Source: Desulfobulbus sp.
GTDB taxonomy: Bacteria; Desulfobacterota; Desulfobulbia; Desulfobulbales; Desulfobulbaceae
DNA length: 64,000 bases
Reading direction: 5' to 3'
Assembly (NCBI GenBank): GCA_009780825.1
Contig: WQZH01000002.1
Span: forward strand, 62,001-126,000
This document shows positions 54,506-63,985 of this stretch, one piece after another. Position 1 is the first letter of the stretch; each line of letters opens with the position of its first letter. Made by a program: the position numbers and the translations under genes. The notes beneath the pieces were generated by a model. It saw only the letters and a program-made list of their open reading frames with translations. It had not been told where the DNA came from and ran no database searches.

Positions 54506-56196
54506 TGGAAGCTGCGATGTCTGCGCAATCCGGTCTGCTGCACACCTGGAGCCACCTCCACAAAACGATGAAAAGGAGCCTGAGGCGCTTGCTGGCGTCT
54601 GGCGCCGAGACTTCGCTGCACCTCCAAGATGTATACCTGCCGGCATTGTACCGCAACATGGTGGAACGGGGCTCTCGAGCCGCCTCCCTCCAGAATATAA
54701 AATTTACCACCAAGTACGATGACCGGCTGCCCCTGGTCATCCAGGGCAATGTCCCGTCGTTGCGGCTGGCGGTAGCCATGATGCTGGATTATGTCATGGA
54801 CCGGCATGCCTCCAAAGTGGGCTACACGACACTTGAAGTGGGCCTGGCCGAGCAAGACGACTGGGATTATGTCAGTTTTACCGTCTGGTACGCCGGCGTG
54901 CACGAAGGCGAGGACGACGGCTCCCGGACATGGTTCAGCCAGGACGAGATGGAACAGCTCGCCGCTCTCATGGGGGGGTACTTTTTCGCGGAAGATCAGC
55001 ATGGCACGGAACCGCGATATGTCATCGGCGTGCCGCTGATTTCCGGAGACCCGGCCAACGCGGAGGAAGATTCCCTGGAGAGCGTACCCTCCGGGCTGGC
55101 GCAGGCCAAAGAAGGCTCCACCGCCCTGGTGGTGGATGACAATCCCATCTGCCGCTCTTTGGGCGTGCATCTGCTCTCTCGCCACAATATAGCGGCCGAT
55201 GCCGCCGAACGTGGGCGAACGGCGCTGAAAAAACTCACCGAAGAACGCTACGACCTGGTCTTCATGGATTATTCCATACCGGGCCTGAACGGGATACGAA
55301 CCACCGCCATCGCCCGCGAGAAGGGGCTCCTGCGGACCAGCTTCACCATCGGCATGCACTCCGGGGCGGGCTCTGCGGAAAATATGGAGACCGCCTTTTT
55401 TGAGGCCGGAGCGCAAGGGTATTTGGACAAACCCGTTGATCCGCTCAAGCTGAATCTTTTGTTGTTGGATCTGCTGCCGCGTTTGCATGGACAGGCGGCC
55501 GGAGCGTCGATACAGGCGAGCGTGCCGCATTCCGCCGACAGCGCGCGGGTCGACCTGATCCACTCGTTGTCCGGCATTGCCGGGCTGGATGCGGAAAAAG
55601 GTCTGGCCCACATGGGGCACAGCGTGGAAATATATGCCAGCATGCTGCGCCGGTTCACTGCGGAACTCGAGGAGTATATCGAACCCTTGTTGACTCTGCC
55701 CCTCGACGGGGCCTGGGAGGAGGTCGCCGTCCGCCTGCATGTCCTGCGGGAGTTCTTCGTTGGCATCGGCGCGACTGATCTGGCGCAGGAAGCCGCTGAC
55801 CTGGCGGCCGCGGTGGATGCGGGCGGCGGCAGCGCATACATGCCCCGCATCCAAAGCTATTGCGACGATATGATGCGCTTGCGGGCCAGACTGGTGGGCC
55901 TGAAGACCGAAGACAGCCAGGAAGAGACCGCTGAACAGCTCGAGTCGGCAAAGCCGCTGACTGCGCCGGTGGATCTCACACTCAAGCAGCAGGTATCGCG
56001 TCTGCATGACGCATGTCTGTCACACCGCGCCACAGAGGCCCAGACAGCGGCGGATGCCCTGAGGGCGATGGCGTTGCCCGGCGACATAAAGGATCAAATA
56101 GAGACGATCTGCGCATTGGTCGACACCTTAGATTATCATGAAGCACATGAGCAATGCGCGCGCCTGCTTGAGGCGATCAGCGATACTGCAAGATAA
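54505..56196 (+). CDS. Degenerate ATPase-receiver-HPt phosphorelay protein
   Basis: A 563-residue cytosolic protein. Residues about 60-185 resemble a histidine-kinase ATPase domain (SLRLAVAMMLDYVMDRHASK, WDYVSFTVWY, ALMGGYFFAE) but lack the N-box Asn and glycine boxes. A receiver covers about 205-325: ALVVDDNPICRSL, Asp255 in LVFMDYSIPGLNG and YLDKP. An HPt domain (about 350-450) has His412 in LHVLREFFVGIGATDLAQEA. A second helical repeat may lie at the C-terminus. It cannot autophosphorylate, so it should take phosphate from the adjacent hybrid kinase. An alternative start four codons in (54517) is possible. Confidence 0.78.
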   Translation: MEAAMSAQSGLLHTWSHLHKTMKRSLRRLLASGAETSLHLQDVYLPALYRNMVERGSRAASLQNIKFTTKYDDRLPLVIQGNVPSLRLAVAMMLDYVMDRHASKVGYTTLEVGLAEQDDWDYVSFTVWYAGVHEGEDDGSRTWFSQDEMEQLAALMGGYFFAEDQHGTEPRYVIGVPLISGDPANAEEDSLESVPSGLAQAKEGSTALVVDDNPICRSLGVHLLSRHNIAADAAERGRTALKKLTEERYDLVFMDYSIPGLNGIRTTAIAREKGLLRTSFTIGMHSGAGSAENMETAFFEAGAQGYLDKPVDPLKLNLLLLDLLPRLHGQAAGASIQASVPHSADSARVDLIHSLSGIAGLDAEKGLAHMGHSVEIYASMLRRFTAELEEYIEPLLTLPLDGAWEEVAVRLHVLREFFVGIGATDLAQEAADLAAAVDAGGGSAYMPRIQSYCDDMMRLRARLVGLKTEDSQEETAEQLESAKPLTAPVDLTLKQQVSRLHDACLSHRATEAQTAADALRAMALPGDIKDQIETICALVDTLDYHEAHEQCARLLEAISDTAR

Positions 56197-56226
56197 ATAG
56201 ACACGACTGCGCCAGGGGAAATCGTC

Positions 56227-59200
56227 ATGAGTTTAGATAAGGAAAAAAAATTGCCTGACGCCAACGTCGCCGTCGCATCTCCTGACCAGCGGATGCGGGA
56301 GTTGCAGGAAGAAAACAGGCGGCTCGCCCATGAAGTGGATACGCTGAAAAGGCGCCTGGAAGATCGAAAAAACGCCGCACTGGCGATGGATGATCCGAAA
56401 GGCATCTCCATGCCGCAGCAACCGGCCACCTCCGAACTCATGCACCTGCTGTTGGCCAGCGCCCAGGACATCATCATGGTCCTGGACCAGGACGGCCGCC
56501 TCATCACGGGCAGCGGCGGACTCCTTTCGGCCGCCCGGCTCGATTCCTTCGACCAGATACACGGCCTGTACGTCAAGGATCTGTATTTGCTCTTTGGAGA
56601 CAGGGCGTTCGCCGCAACCGGCGAAGAGCAATTCCAGGCCGTGCGTTCCGGACAACGGAACCAGACCGTTGCGGCAATGCAGACCACGCTCCCGAGCCAG
56701 GAAGGACGGCGTTTCTACACGGTGCACACCTCCGCCATGGGGGATGCTGCCGGAAACTGTGACGGCGTGCTGGTGGTGTGCCATGACGCCACTGCCGACC
56801 AACACACGCATACCGACCTATACTCCAGATTAATTCTGGACTCCACCCCCTTGATGTGCACCCTGTGGGACGAGGACTGCAACCTGCTCGACTGCAACCA
56901 AGAAACGGTCCGCTTGCTCGGCTTAAAGGACAAGGCGGAGTATATTACGCATTTTTACACCCGAATCCCTGCATACCAACCGAACGGGCAACCCTCCCGC
57001 AGTGTGATGATGCGGGCCCTCAAAGAGGCATTGAACACCGGCTATTCTCATCTTGAATGGACGAGCCGCACCGCAACGGACGAATCCCTGCCGCTTGAGA
57101 TGACCGTGGTGCGGGTTCCGTGGCAGGGAGGTTACCGCCTTGTCTGCTATGCCCAAGACCGGCGCGAGTTCGAGCACCAGCGGCGGCTGAGGCGTGAAGC
57201 GGAAGAACGCGACCGTCTGCTGCTGGACTCTTCTCCCTTGATTTGCAACCTATGGGACGCGGAGGGCAACCTGCTCGACTGTAATCAGGAGGCGATCAAC
57301 GTTATCGGTCTCAAGGACAAGGCAGAGATCATTGATCATTTTTTCGATCGGAACCCTGCATGCCAACCGAACGGGCGCGATACCCGCAGCGAGGTGAGGC
57401 GGATCATCGGAGAGGCCCTTGAACACGGTTATCTGCGTTATGAATGGATGAGCCGCACCGCGACGGGCGAGCTGCTGCCGCTTGAGGGGACTGCGGTACG
57501 GATTCCGTGGGAGGGTAGCTACCGTATTCTCTGCTATACCCGGGATCTGCGCGAGACCAAGGAGCAGGAGCGGCGGGTCAGGGAGGCGGAACACTACGCC
57601 AAAATCCTGCTGGACGCCACACCGCTCGGCGCCATCCTATGGGATAAATACGGCACGATGCTCCACTGCAATCAAGAAGCCCTGCGCCTTTTTGGCTACT
57701 CCTCCATGGAAGCTCTTGCAATCGAGTACAAATGTGTGCTGAGTCCACCGTTCCAGCCCGATGGCAGCTCTTCCGCAGAGAAGTTAGCGAGACTTCTCCG
57801 CAAGACCTTCGAAACCGGCTTTGAAAAATTCGAATGGATGCACTACACCGCCTCTGGCGACGAGCTTCCGGTGGAGAAGATTCTGGTGCAGGTTCCTTGG
57901 CAGGGCGACTGGCATGTCGCCGCCTACAACCGTGATCTGCGTGAGATCAAGGCTCAGGAGCGGCAGTTGCGTGAAGCGGAAGAGCACGCCGGACTCTTCT
58001 TGGATTCCACACCCCTCGGAACTATCCTCTGGGATAAAAACGGCACGATGCTCCACTGCAACCAGGAAACCTTGCGCCTTTTTGGCTACTCCTCCAAGGA
58101 ATCTTTTGCAGCTCACTACTGGCCCAAGATGCATCCGCCGTTCCAGCCCGACGGCAAGCCTTCCCAAGAAAAGTTAGAGGACATTATCCGCAAGACCTTC
58201 GATACCGGCTTTCAACAATGTGAATGGACGCACCTCACCGCCTCTGGGGACATTCTTCCTGTGGAAAAGATCATGGTGCGGGTTCCTTGGAAAGGCGGGT
58301 GGCATGTCGCCTCCTACAACCGTGATCTGCGTGAGATCAAGGCCCGGGAGCAGCAGTTGCGTAAAGTGGAAGAGCGCACCGGACTCTTCTTTGATTCCAC
58401 ACCTCTCGGAGCTGTCCTATGGGATGAAAACATCAATATGCTGTTCTGCAACCAGGAAACCTTGCGCCTTTTTGGCTACTCCTCCAAGGAATCTTTGGCA
58501 AATGACTACTGGCCCAAGCTGCATCCGCCGCTCCAGTCCGATGGCAATCCTTCCCAAGAAAAGTTAGCGTACCTTATCCGCAAGACCTTCGATACCGGCT
58601 TTGAACAATGCGACTGGACGCACCTCACCGCCTCTGGCGACGAGCTTCCGGTGGAGAAGATTCTGGTGCGGGTTCCTTGGAAGGACGGCTGGGCTGTCGC
58701 CTCCTACAACCGTGATATGAGCGCGGTTAAGGCTGAGGAGCGGCAGAAGGCGGAAGCGGAGGAACGCGGCCGTCTGCTGTTGGACTTCATGCCGATGGGC
58801 GCCTCCTTATGGAGTGAGGAAGGCTCTATCCGCGACTGCAATCTGGCATGCCTGCGCATATTTGACCTCGCCGGCAAATCCGATTTCCTCAACCACTTTT
58901 ATGAGTTCAGTCCGGAATGCCAACCCGACGGTACACCCACCAGGGAGAAAGCGGCTGCACTTCTCCGCGAGGCCGTGACAACCGGCTACAAGAAAGTCGA
59001 ATGGATGCATTGTACTCTCTCAGGGGAGGCGATACCGGCAGAAATCACCCTGGTGCGGATTCCCTGGAAAGGCGGCTGGTGGATCGGGGCGTACATCCAA
59101 GATCTGCGCGAGCATGTAGCCCGCCAGGAAGCGGAAGAGCGCGCCAGGATACTGCTGGACTCCGTACCGATGGGCATTTTCCTGTTGGATCGGGAACGCA

Positions 59201-61446
59201 ATCTTCTCGACTGCAATCAAATGCTTTTGCACATGTTCGGTTTTCCCGACAAAAATGCATTAACCCATGCAACGCGCTTTCATCTACTCAGCCCGGAATT
59301 CCAACCCGACGGCACGAACAGCCTGAAACAATCGGCCGCAGCCGTCCGTGAGGCCTTTGCAACCGGTTATAATAAATTCGAGTGGCTGCATCGTACGCTC
59401 TCGGAGGATGAGCCGATGCCGACGGAAGTCACCCTGATCCGGATTCCCTGGAAAGGCGACTGGTGCGTGGTGGCCTGCATCCGCGATTTGCGGGAGGCAA
59501 AGGCCCATGAACAACAGATGCGGCAGGCGTATGAGCATACTCAGTCTCTGAAAGCCCTCTCCCATGCAGCCCAGATAGCTTCCCAGGCGAAAAGCGAGTT
59601 CCTGGCCAGGATGAGCCATGAGCTGCGTACGCCTCTCAATGCCATCATCGGCTTTCTGAGTCTGGAGGTGCAAAAGGAATTGCCCCAGGAGACCATCGAT
59701 AATCTGGAGATCGTTCTGGATGCCAGCCATAACCTGTTGACCCTTATCAACGACATTCTGGACATTTCCAAAATAGAGGCGGGTCGTTTTGAACTGACCG
59801 GCGATACCTACCATCTCACCCAGGCCATCAACGAGGTCATCGCCTTCAACTCGTTCCGTATGGAGTCAAAACTCATCACCTTTCGCCTGGAAATGGATGA
59901 AAGCCTGCCATCACAGCTCAACGGCGATATTCTGCGCATCAAGCAGGTGCTCAACAACTTGCTCAGCAACGCGTTCAAATATACGGAGGGCGGCATAGTG
60001 ACGCTTTCCGTCGAGCCTGCGGCAAGAGCGCCAGGGGAAGAAGTGCCGCCCGACACTCGTCTCATACGCTTCAGCATCCGGGATACCGGTCGGGGCATCA
60101 AGGCCGAAAATCTCAAAAAATTGTTCACCTCGTATACCAGGTTCGACAGCAAGACCAACCGGCTGATCGAAGGCACCGGCTTGGGCCTTGCCATCAGCAA
60201 AAACCTGGTGGAGATGATGGGCGGACAGATGGAGGTGGAGAGCGAATACAAAAAAGGCAGCAGCTTTTCCTGTATCATTCCCCAGGTCGTTGTCGACCCC
60301 ACGCCGATCGGCCACGTAGCCGTGCGCGACATGACCGACCAGCTCGCCATGTCCCGGCGTAGTCTTTACAGGCACAGCATCAACTGGCGATGTTCCTATA
60401 TCCCCTATGCCAAGGTACTGGTGGTGGATGATGTGCCGACGAACCTGGCTGTGGCCAAGGCCATGCTGCAACGATACAGCATGGCGGTGGATTGCGTCGC
60501 CAGCGGTCAAGAGTCCATCGACCTGATACGCTCGGAGGAGCCCCGCTACAACGCCGTATTCATGGACCACATGATGCCGGGCATGGACGGCGTTGAGGCG
60601 CTGCACCGCATCCGAGCCATAGACAGCGACTATGCCCGTTCGGTGCCGGTCATCATTCTCACGGCCAACGTCATTTCCGGTAATAAGCAAAAGTTTCTTG
60701 AGCAGGGATTTCAAGCTTTTCTCGGCAAACCTATCAATCCAGCGCAACTGGACGCGGTTATCAGCCGGTGGGTGAAAGACCCGCACCAGAAGGTCTCCCC
60801 GGACTGTCCCCAAGATGATGCGTTACCGCCTTATCCATCCCAGGAGGCGGAGGAGAAAGCAGAAGTTTCCTATACCGTTGAAGGCTTGGACATACAAAAG
60901 GCTGTATCGCGTTTCGGTAGCGAAGCGGTTTTTTTTGATGTGCTGCGATCCTATGCCGCCAACACTCCGCAGGTCTTGGATCAGATGCGGCACCTGGTCG
61001 AAACGGACCTAGTGGAATATGGCATTCTCGCGCATGGGATGAAAGGGTCAAGCTACAGCGTGGAGGCCAATGCCCTTGGGGATATGGCCAAGGAGTTGGA
61101 ATACGCGGCAAAAAATCAAGATTGGCCCAAGGTGCGGGAGACCTTCCCTGCTTTTCTGGAAATAGCGGAAAAACTCCTGCGCGACATCGACGCCCTGCTG
61201 CGCGAGCTTATGCCCGCTGCCCCTGAGCAAGACAAACCCCTCAAACCCGCGCCCGAGGCCGGAGAGCTGACAGCTCTTTACGAGGCCAGCCTGTCCTGCG
61301 CTCACAGTATGCTGGAGGCGCATCTCCACAACTTGGAGCAATACCGGTATCAATCAGATGGGGATCTCGTCACCTGGCTGCGGATGCGCGTGGATGCGCT
61401 GGATTATGACTTGATCAGCGAGCGCCTGGCGAAGTATGCGCGCTGA
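56227..61446 (+). CDS. Hybrid sensor kinase with eight PAS domains, receiver and HPt
   Basis: A 1739-residue protein with no membrane segment. A coiled coil (about 15-50) leads into one divergent PAS (about 70-195), then seven homologous PAS modules of about 130 residues each (about 200-1100). Each module has LLDSxPLG, an (D/H/F)CNQE-like segment, FQPDG, and a closing VPWKG...RDLRE. The kinase core has His1131 in MSHELRTPLNAII, N-box LNNLLSNAFKY, G1 IRDTGRGI and GTGLGLAIS. A receiver follows with Asp1447 in AVFMDHMMPGMDG, then an HPt with His1603 in LAHGMKGSSYSVEANALGDM. It is the last gene of the relay operon. Confidence 0.93.
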   Translation: MSLDKEKKLPDANVAVASPDQRMRELQEENRRLAHEVDTLKRRLEDRKNAALAMDDPKGISMPQQPATSELMHLLLASAQDIIMVLDQDGRLITGSGGLLSAARLDSFDQIHGLYVKDLYLLFGDRAFAATGEEQFQAVRSGQRNQTVAAMQTTLPSQEGRRFYTVHTSAMGDAAGNCDGVLVVCHDATADQHTHTDLYSRLILDSTPLMCTLWDEDCNLLDCNQETVRLLGLKDKAEYITHFYTRIPAYQPNGQPSRSVMMRALKEALNTGYSHLEWTSRTATDESLPLEMTVVRVPWQGGYRLVCYAQDRREFEHQRRLRREAEERDRLLLDSSPLICNLWDAEGNLLDCNQEAINVIGLKDKAEIIDHFFDRNPACQPNGRDTRSEVRRIIGEALEHGYLRYEWMSRTATGELLPLEGTAVRIPWEGSYRILCYTRDLRETKEQERRVREAEHYAKILLDATPLGAILWDKYGTMLHCNQEALRLFGYSSMEALAIEYKCVLSPPFQPDGSSSAEKLARLLRKTFETGFEKFEWMHYTASGDELPVEKILVQVPWQGDWHVAAYNRDLREIKAQERQLREAEEHAGLFLDSTPLGTILWDKNGTMLHCNQETLRLFGYSSKESFAAHYWPKMHPPFQPDGKPSQEKLEDIIRKTFDTGFQQCEWTHLTASGDILPVEKIMVRVPWKGGWHVASYNRDLREIKAREQQLRKVEERTGLFFDSTPLGAVLWDENINMLFCNQETLRLFGYSSKESLANDYWPKLHPPLQSDGNPSQEKLAYLIRKTFDTGFEQCDWTHLTASGDELPVEKILVRVPWKDGWAVASYNRDMSAVKAEERQKAEAEERGRLLLDFMPMGASLWSEEGSIRDCNLACLRIFDLAGKSDFLNHFYEFSPECQPDGTPTREKAAALLREAVTTGYKKVEWMHCTLSGEAIPAEITLVRIPWKGGWWIGAYIQDLREHVARQEAEERARILLDSVPMGIFLLDRERNLLDCNQMLLHMFGFPDKNALTHATRFHLLSPEFQPDGTNSLKQSAAAVREAFATGYNKFEWLHRTLSEDEPMPTEVTLIRIPWKGDWCVVACIRDLREAKAHEQQMRQAYEHTQSLKALSHAAQIASQAKSEFLARMSHELRTPLNAIIGFLSLEVQKELPQETIDNLEIVLDASHNLLTLINDILDISKIEAGRFELTGDTYHLTQAINEVIAFNSFRMESKLITFRLEMDESLPSQLNGDILRIKQVLNNLLSNAFKYTEGGIVTLSVEPAARAPGEEVPPDTRLIRFSIRDTGRGIKAENLKKLFTSYTRFDSKTNRLIEGTGLGLAISKNLVEMMGGQMEVESEYKKGSSFSCIIPQVVVDPTPIGHVAVRDMTDQLAMSRRSLYRHSINWRCSYIPYAKVLVVDDVPTNLAVAKAMLQRYSMAVDCVASGQESIDLIRSEEPRYNAVFMDHMMPGMDGVEALHRIRAIDSDYARSVPVIILTANVISGNKQKFLEQGFQAFLGKPINPAQLDAVISRWVKDPHQKVSPDCPQDDALPPYPSQEAEEKAEVSYTVEGLDIQKAVSRFGSEAVFFDVLRSYAANTPQVLDQMRHLVETDLVEYGILAHGMKGSSYSVEANALGDMAKELEYAAKNQDWPKVRETFPAFLEIAEKLLRDIDALLRELMPAAPEQDKPLKPAPEAGELTALYEASLSCAHSMLEAHLHNLEQYRYQSDGDLVTWLRMRVDALDYDLISERLAKYAR
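56830..59500 (+). repeat. Seven tandem PAS-encoding repeats, period about 390 bp
   Basis: The modules begin near 56830, 57220, 57610, 57994, 58384, 58770 and 59150. Modules three to five (57.6-58.75 kb) are very similar at DNA level; for example GGACTCTTCTT recurs exactly 390 bases apart at 57991 and 58381. This suggests recent internal amplification. Confidence 0.85.
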
Positions 61447-61649
61447 ACGACCAATTTGCCCGCAATATGGGTTCGCGTCGATTTGGCGTATGAACCCGGC
61501 ATTCAAGAGGATGGGGGCAACGCCAACGCCCATGTAGCCTTCATAACGGCTGGCAATCTTGCATTGGGGAAATAATAGTATTGAAGATGTGGCCGTTATC
61601 GGATTGATCGCGGCAAAAGAAAGGAGCTATCCCCTGATTGAGGCATTAC

Positions 61650-61726
61650 TGGCGCGCCCGGAGGGATTCGAACCCCCGGCACTCGGATTCGAAGTCCGAT
61701 GCTCTATCCAGCTGAGCTACGGGCGC
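61650..61726 (-). tRNA. tRNA-Arg (anticodon TCG)
   Basis: On the minus strand the acceptor is GCGCCCG / CGGGCGC, the D-arm GCTCAGCTGGATAGAGC, the anticodon arm TCGGA-CTTCGAA-TCCGA (anticodon TCG), the T-loop GGTTCGAATCC, and CCA is encoded at the 3' end (61650-61652). Confidence 0.95.
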
Positions 61727-62086
61727 AGCCGCTTATGGCAAAGCGGAGCCATTTTACCTGGAAACTCTTGGCGACGTCAACCCCGCCTTGACCCTCAGCC
61801 ATAAAAATGCTCCGCCGGACAACCGTGCCGAAGCGAATCACCAGCCGTCGGAGGAGCCAGCGCCTGTCCACTTGGCACAGCCGGCCGCGTCACGAGGAGC
61901 AGGGCCGTTTCCTCGACTGGATATGGCCGACTGACTGAGGCATGAACAGGCAGGCGATGGATGCGCCACGTGCATCGGTCGGCGTGCTGCAATCCAACCG
62001 AAAGCAGAAAATCTGTTTCTCCGGGGCATCGAACATCGCCGGGAATCCCCATCTGCAAATCTGGGCCGAGGTTTTCGACGACCAGG
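61727..62086. other. Intergenic region
   Basis: About 360 bases between tRNA-Arg and the broken gene behind cbiO. Short frames on both strands carry no recognised motif. No repeat or terminator was identified. Confidence 0.35.
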
Positions 62087-62349
62087 TTATCCCGCCACGA
62101 GACTTGCCTTCTCAAACCCCGGCAGGATTACCATCTCGCCCTTGGTGTCGCTGTAGCCATATTGCTCATCTGTGCAGATCGGAACACGATCCCCTGCCCT
62201 ATTTTCCAGTGATATAACTCTCTTTTTCGATGATTCTGCGGTTGGTTGGTGTCTGCTACCGCATTTCCCGGCAAACCATCAACCAGACAACTCATCGCCA
62301 TTGGCAACACTGCCGCCGCCAATCCGATGACCCGTCCCTTCTTGCTCAC
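62087..62349 (-). pseudogene. Possible small secreted protein behind cbiO, frameshifted
   Basis: A GTG start overlaps the cbiO stop (GTGA). The first frame gives a signal-peptide-like MSKKGRVIGLAAAVLPMAMS ending near NAVA. After a run of five A near 62222-62228 a protein-like sequence continues in another frame: VISLENRAGDRVPICTDEQY to ILPGFEKASLVAG and a stop at 62087. One extra A would join them into about 87 residues. Either the gene is broken, there is a sequencing error, or the similarity to coding sequence is chance. The family is not recognised. Confidence 0.35.
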
Positions 62350-63176
62350 TGCCTCGCTCTGTTGCCCTCTGGTTCGTCAGGGTTGCTGTTCCTGCCAAAT
62401 CCGGGCAGAGGCGCGGTCATAGGACCCCGCCGCGAGCACACCGGGCAGGCCTGCAGGCGCAGCGGTTTCTCCAAATGACTTTCCGCAAGCAGACGGTCGG
62501 CGGCAAAGATGTCGCTGGTGGGGCCATCGGCCATGATCCGCCCTTCCCGCAGGACAACGGTCCGCTCGCAGAGATCGAGCACCAGGTCAAGATCGTGGGT
62601 GGCGATGATTTTAGTCTGCCGGAATCCGGCCAACAGTTCGATCAACGCTCGCCGGGCACGGGGATCAAGATTGGACGACGGCTCGTCCATGACCAGGATG
62701 TCGGGGGTCATGGCCAGCACCGTGGCAATGGCGGCCAGGCGCTTTTCGCCGCCGGACAGCTTGTAGGGCGGCCGGTCCCGGAGATGGGTCGCGTGCACCT
62801 GGTGCAAGGCCGCAGTCACCCGTCGCTCGACTTCTTCCGGGGCAAGGCCCAGGCTGATCGGGCCGAAGGCGACATCCTCGGCCACGGTAGGCATGAACAA
62901 CTGGTCGTCCGGATCCTGAAAAATCATGCCCACTGTCCGGCGGATATCGGACAGGGTCGCCTTGGTGATGTGCACATCACCGACGCGGATCGTGCCGTTC
63001 TGCGGGATCAGGGAACCGTTGAGGTGAAGAAGCAGGGTCGATTTGCCTGCGCCGTTGGCACCGACCACCGCCACCGACTCACCGTTGCGGATGCGCAGGG
63101 AAACTCTGTGCACAGCCTCAGTTCCGTCCGGATAGGTGTGGGTCAGATCCTGGATTTCGACGAGAGAATGGTTCAT
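62346..63176 (-). CDS. cbiO: Cobalt/nickel ECF transporter ATPase
   Basis: A 276-residue ABC ATPase of the CbiO/EcfA type. Walker A is VVGANGAGKSTLLLHLNGSL, the Q-loop MIFQDPDDQLFMPTVAEDV is typical of ECF transporters, the signature is LSGGEKRLAAIATVLAM, and Walker B ILVMDEPSSNLDPRARR. The C-terminus has a Cys pair (ACPVCSRRG), which might bind metal. It overlaps cbiQ by four bases. With CbiQ and a substrate protein outside the window it would import Co2+ or Ni2+. Confidence 0.92.
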   Translation of the reverse strand: MNHSLVEIQDLTHTYPDGTEAVHRVSLRIRNGESVAVVGANGAGKSTLLLHLNGSLIPQNGTIRVGDVHITKATLSDIRRTVGMIFQDPDDQLFMPTVAEDVAFGPISLGLAPEEVERRVTAALHQVHATHLRDRPPYKLSGGEKRLAAIATVLAMTPDILVMDEPSSNLDPRARRALIELLAGFRQTKIIATHDLDLVLDLCERTVVLREGRIMADGPTSDIFAADRLLAESHLEKPLRLQACPVCSRRGPMTAPLPGFGRNSNPDEPEGNRARQ

Positions 63177-63985
63177 GCCAGCAGCCCGGTGACAAACCGG
63201 CCCAAGAGCGATGGCCCGTCGAAGACGCGCATGGCAAAAAGAACGCCCCCGGCGACAACCAGCACCAGGACATCGCGGCTGTTCAAGCGCCGGAGCCGGC
63301 AGGTGCGGATGGCGCCATCGAATCCCCGGCAGCGCATGGCCAGGTGGATACGCTGGGAACGATCCAAGGTGCGGAGCAATAGATTGCCGATCAGAGGCGC
63401 AAAGGCACGCATTCCCAAACCCCGTCCTTGAAAGGAACGAAGTTTCCTGGCCCGGTCCAGCCGCTGCCCTTCCTCAACCAGGACAAAGAGATAGCGGTAC
63501 AAAAGCAGCAGTTGCACGGCAAAGACGGCGGGCATGCCCAACTGCTCCAAGGCCATGCAGACCGTGTTGAAACCGGTAGTGGCGATGAGCGCCAGCACGG
63601 CCCCGACGGTCAGACAGAAGCGGAGCAGAAGGGAGAACAAGGAGATCCAGCCGCCGGAAATCGTCACGGCTCCGAGCTGCATCAAGGGCTGCTGGTCGTA
63701 AATGGGATTGAAAAGACCGATCAGCACGGCCAAGGGTATGACCAGGATCAGCTTGTTGATGACGAAACCGGATGGGATGCCGCCCAATCCGAGAACCACG
63801 ATCAGGAAGAGGGCAAAGGGCAACATGGCGGCGATCTCGTACTTGTCAAAGGATATGACGCAGACAAGAAAGGCAACGATGATCAACACCTTGATCCGGG
63901 CATCGAGCCGATGGATCACCGAATCCTGGGCAGCGAGGTGATCGAGGCGGTGCAGCTCAAAAAAAGCGGATTCAATGGTCGGCAC
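63173..63985 (-). CDS. cbiQ: Cobalt/nickel ECF transporter transmembrane subunit
   Basis: A 270-residue CbiQ/EcfT membrane protein. It starts with GTG at 63983-63985 after an AAGGGTGG-like ribosome-binding site. The N-terminal region HRLDARIKVLIIVAFLVCVI is typical of CbiQ, as is the coupling helix region ARKLRSFQGRGLGMRAFAPL and RSQRIHLAMRCRGFDG. About five to six membrane segments are visible. It is coupled to cbiO by a four-base overlap; the substrate-binding gene (such as cbiM) is expected just beyond the window edge. Confidence 0.9.
   Translation of the reverse strand: MPTIESAFFELHRLDHLAAQDSVIHRLDARIKVLIIVAFLVCVISFDKYEIAAMLPFALFLIVVLGLGGIPSGFVINKLILVIPLAVLIGLFNPIYDQQPLMQLGAVTISGGWISLFSLLLRFCLTVGAVLALIATTGFNTVCMALEQLGMPAVFAVQLLLLYRYLFVLVEEGQRLDRARKLRSFQGRGLGMRAFAPLIGNLLLRTLDRSQRIHLAMRCRGFDGAIRTCRLRRLNSRDVLVLVVAGGVLFAMRVFDGPSLLGRFVTGLLA

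Noticed and set aside
54493..56007. 504-codon open frame opposite the receiver-HPt gene
   Set aside because: Antisense shadow; the plus strand has receiver and HPt motifs.
56830..59500. Periodic repeats considered as a CRISPR or satellite array
   Set aside because: The repeats are in-frame PAS-coding modules of about 390 bp inside one gene; no CRISPR array or cas gene exists in the window.
61559..61804. Open frame of 81 codons on the plus strand
   Set aside because: It reads through the antisense of tRNA-Arg (ARPEGFEPPALGFE-type peptide) and has no other support.
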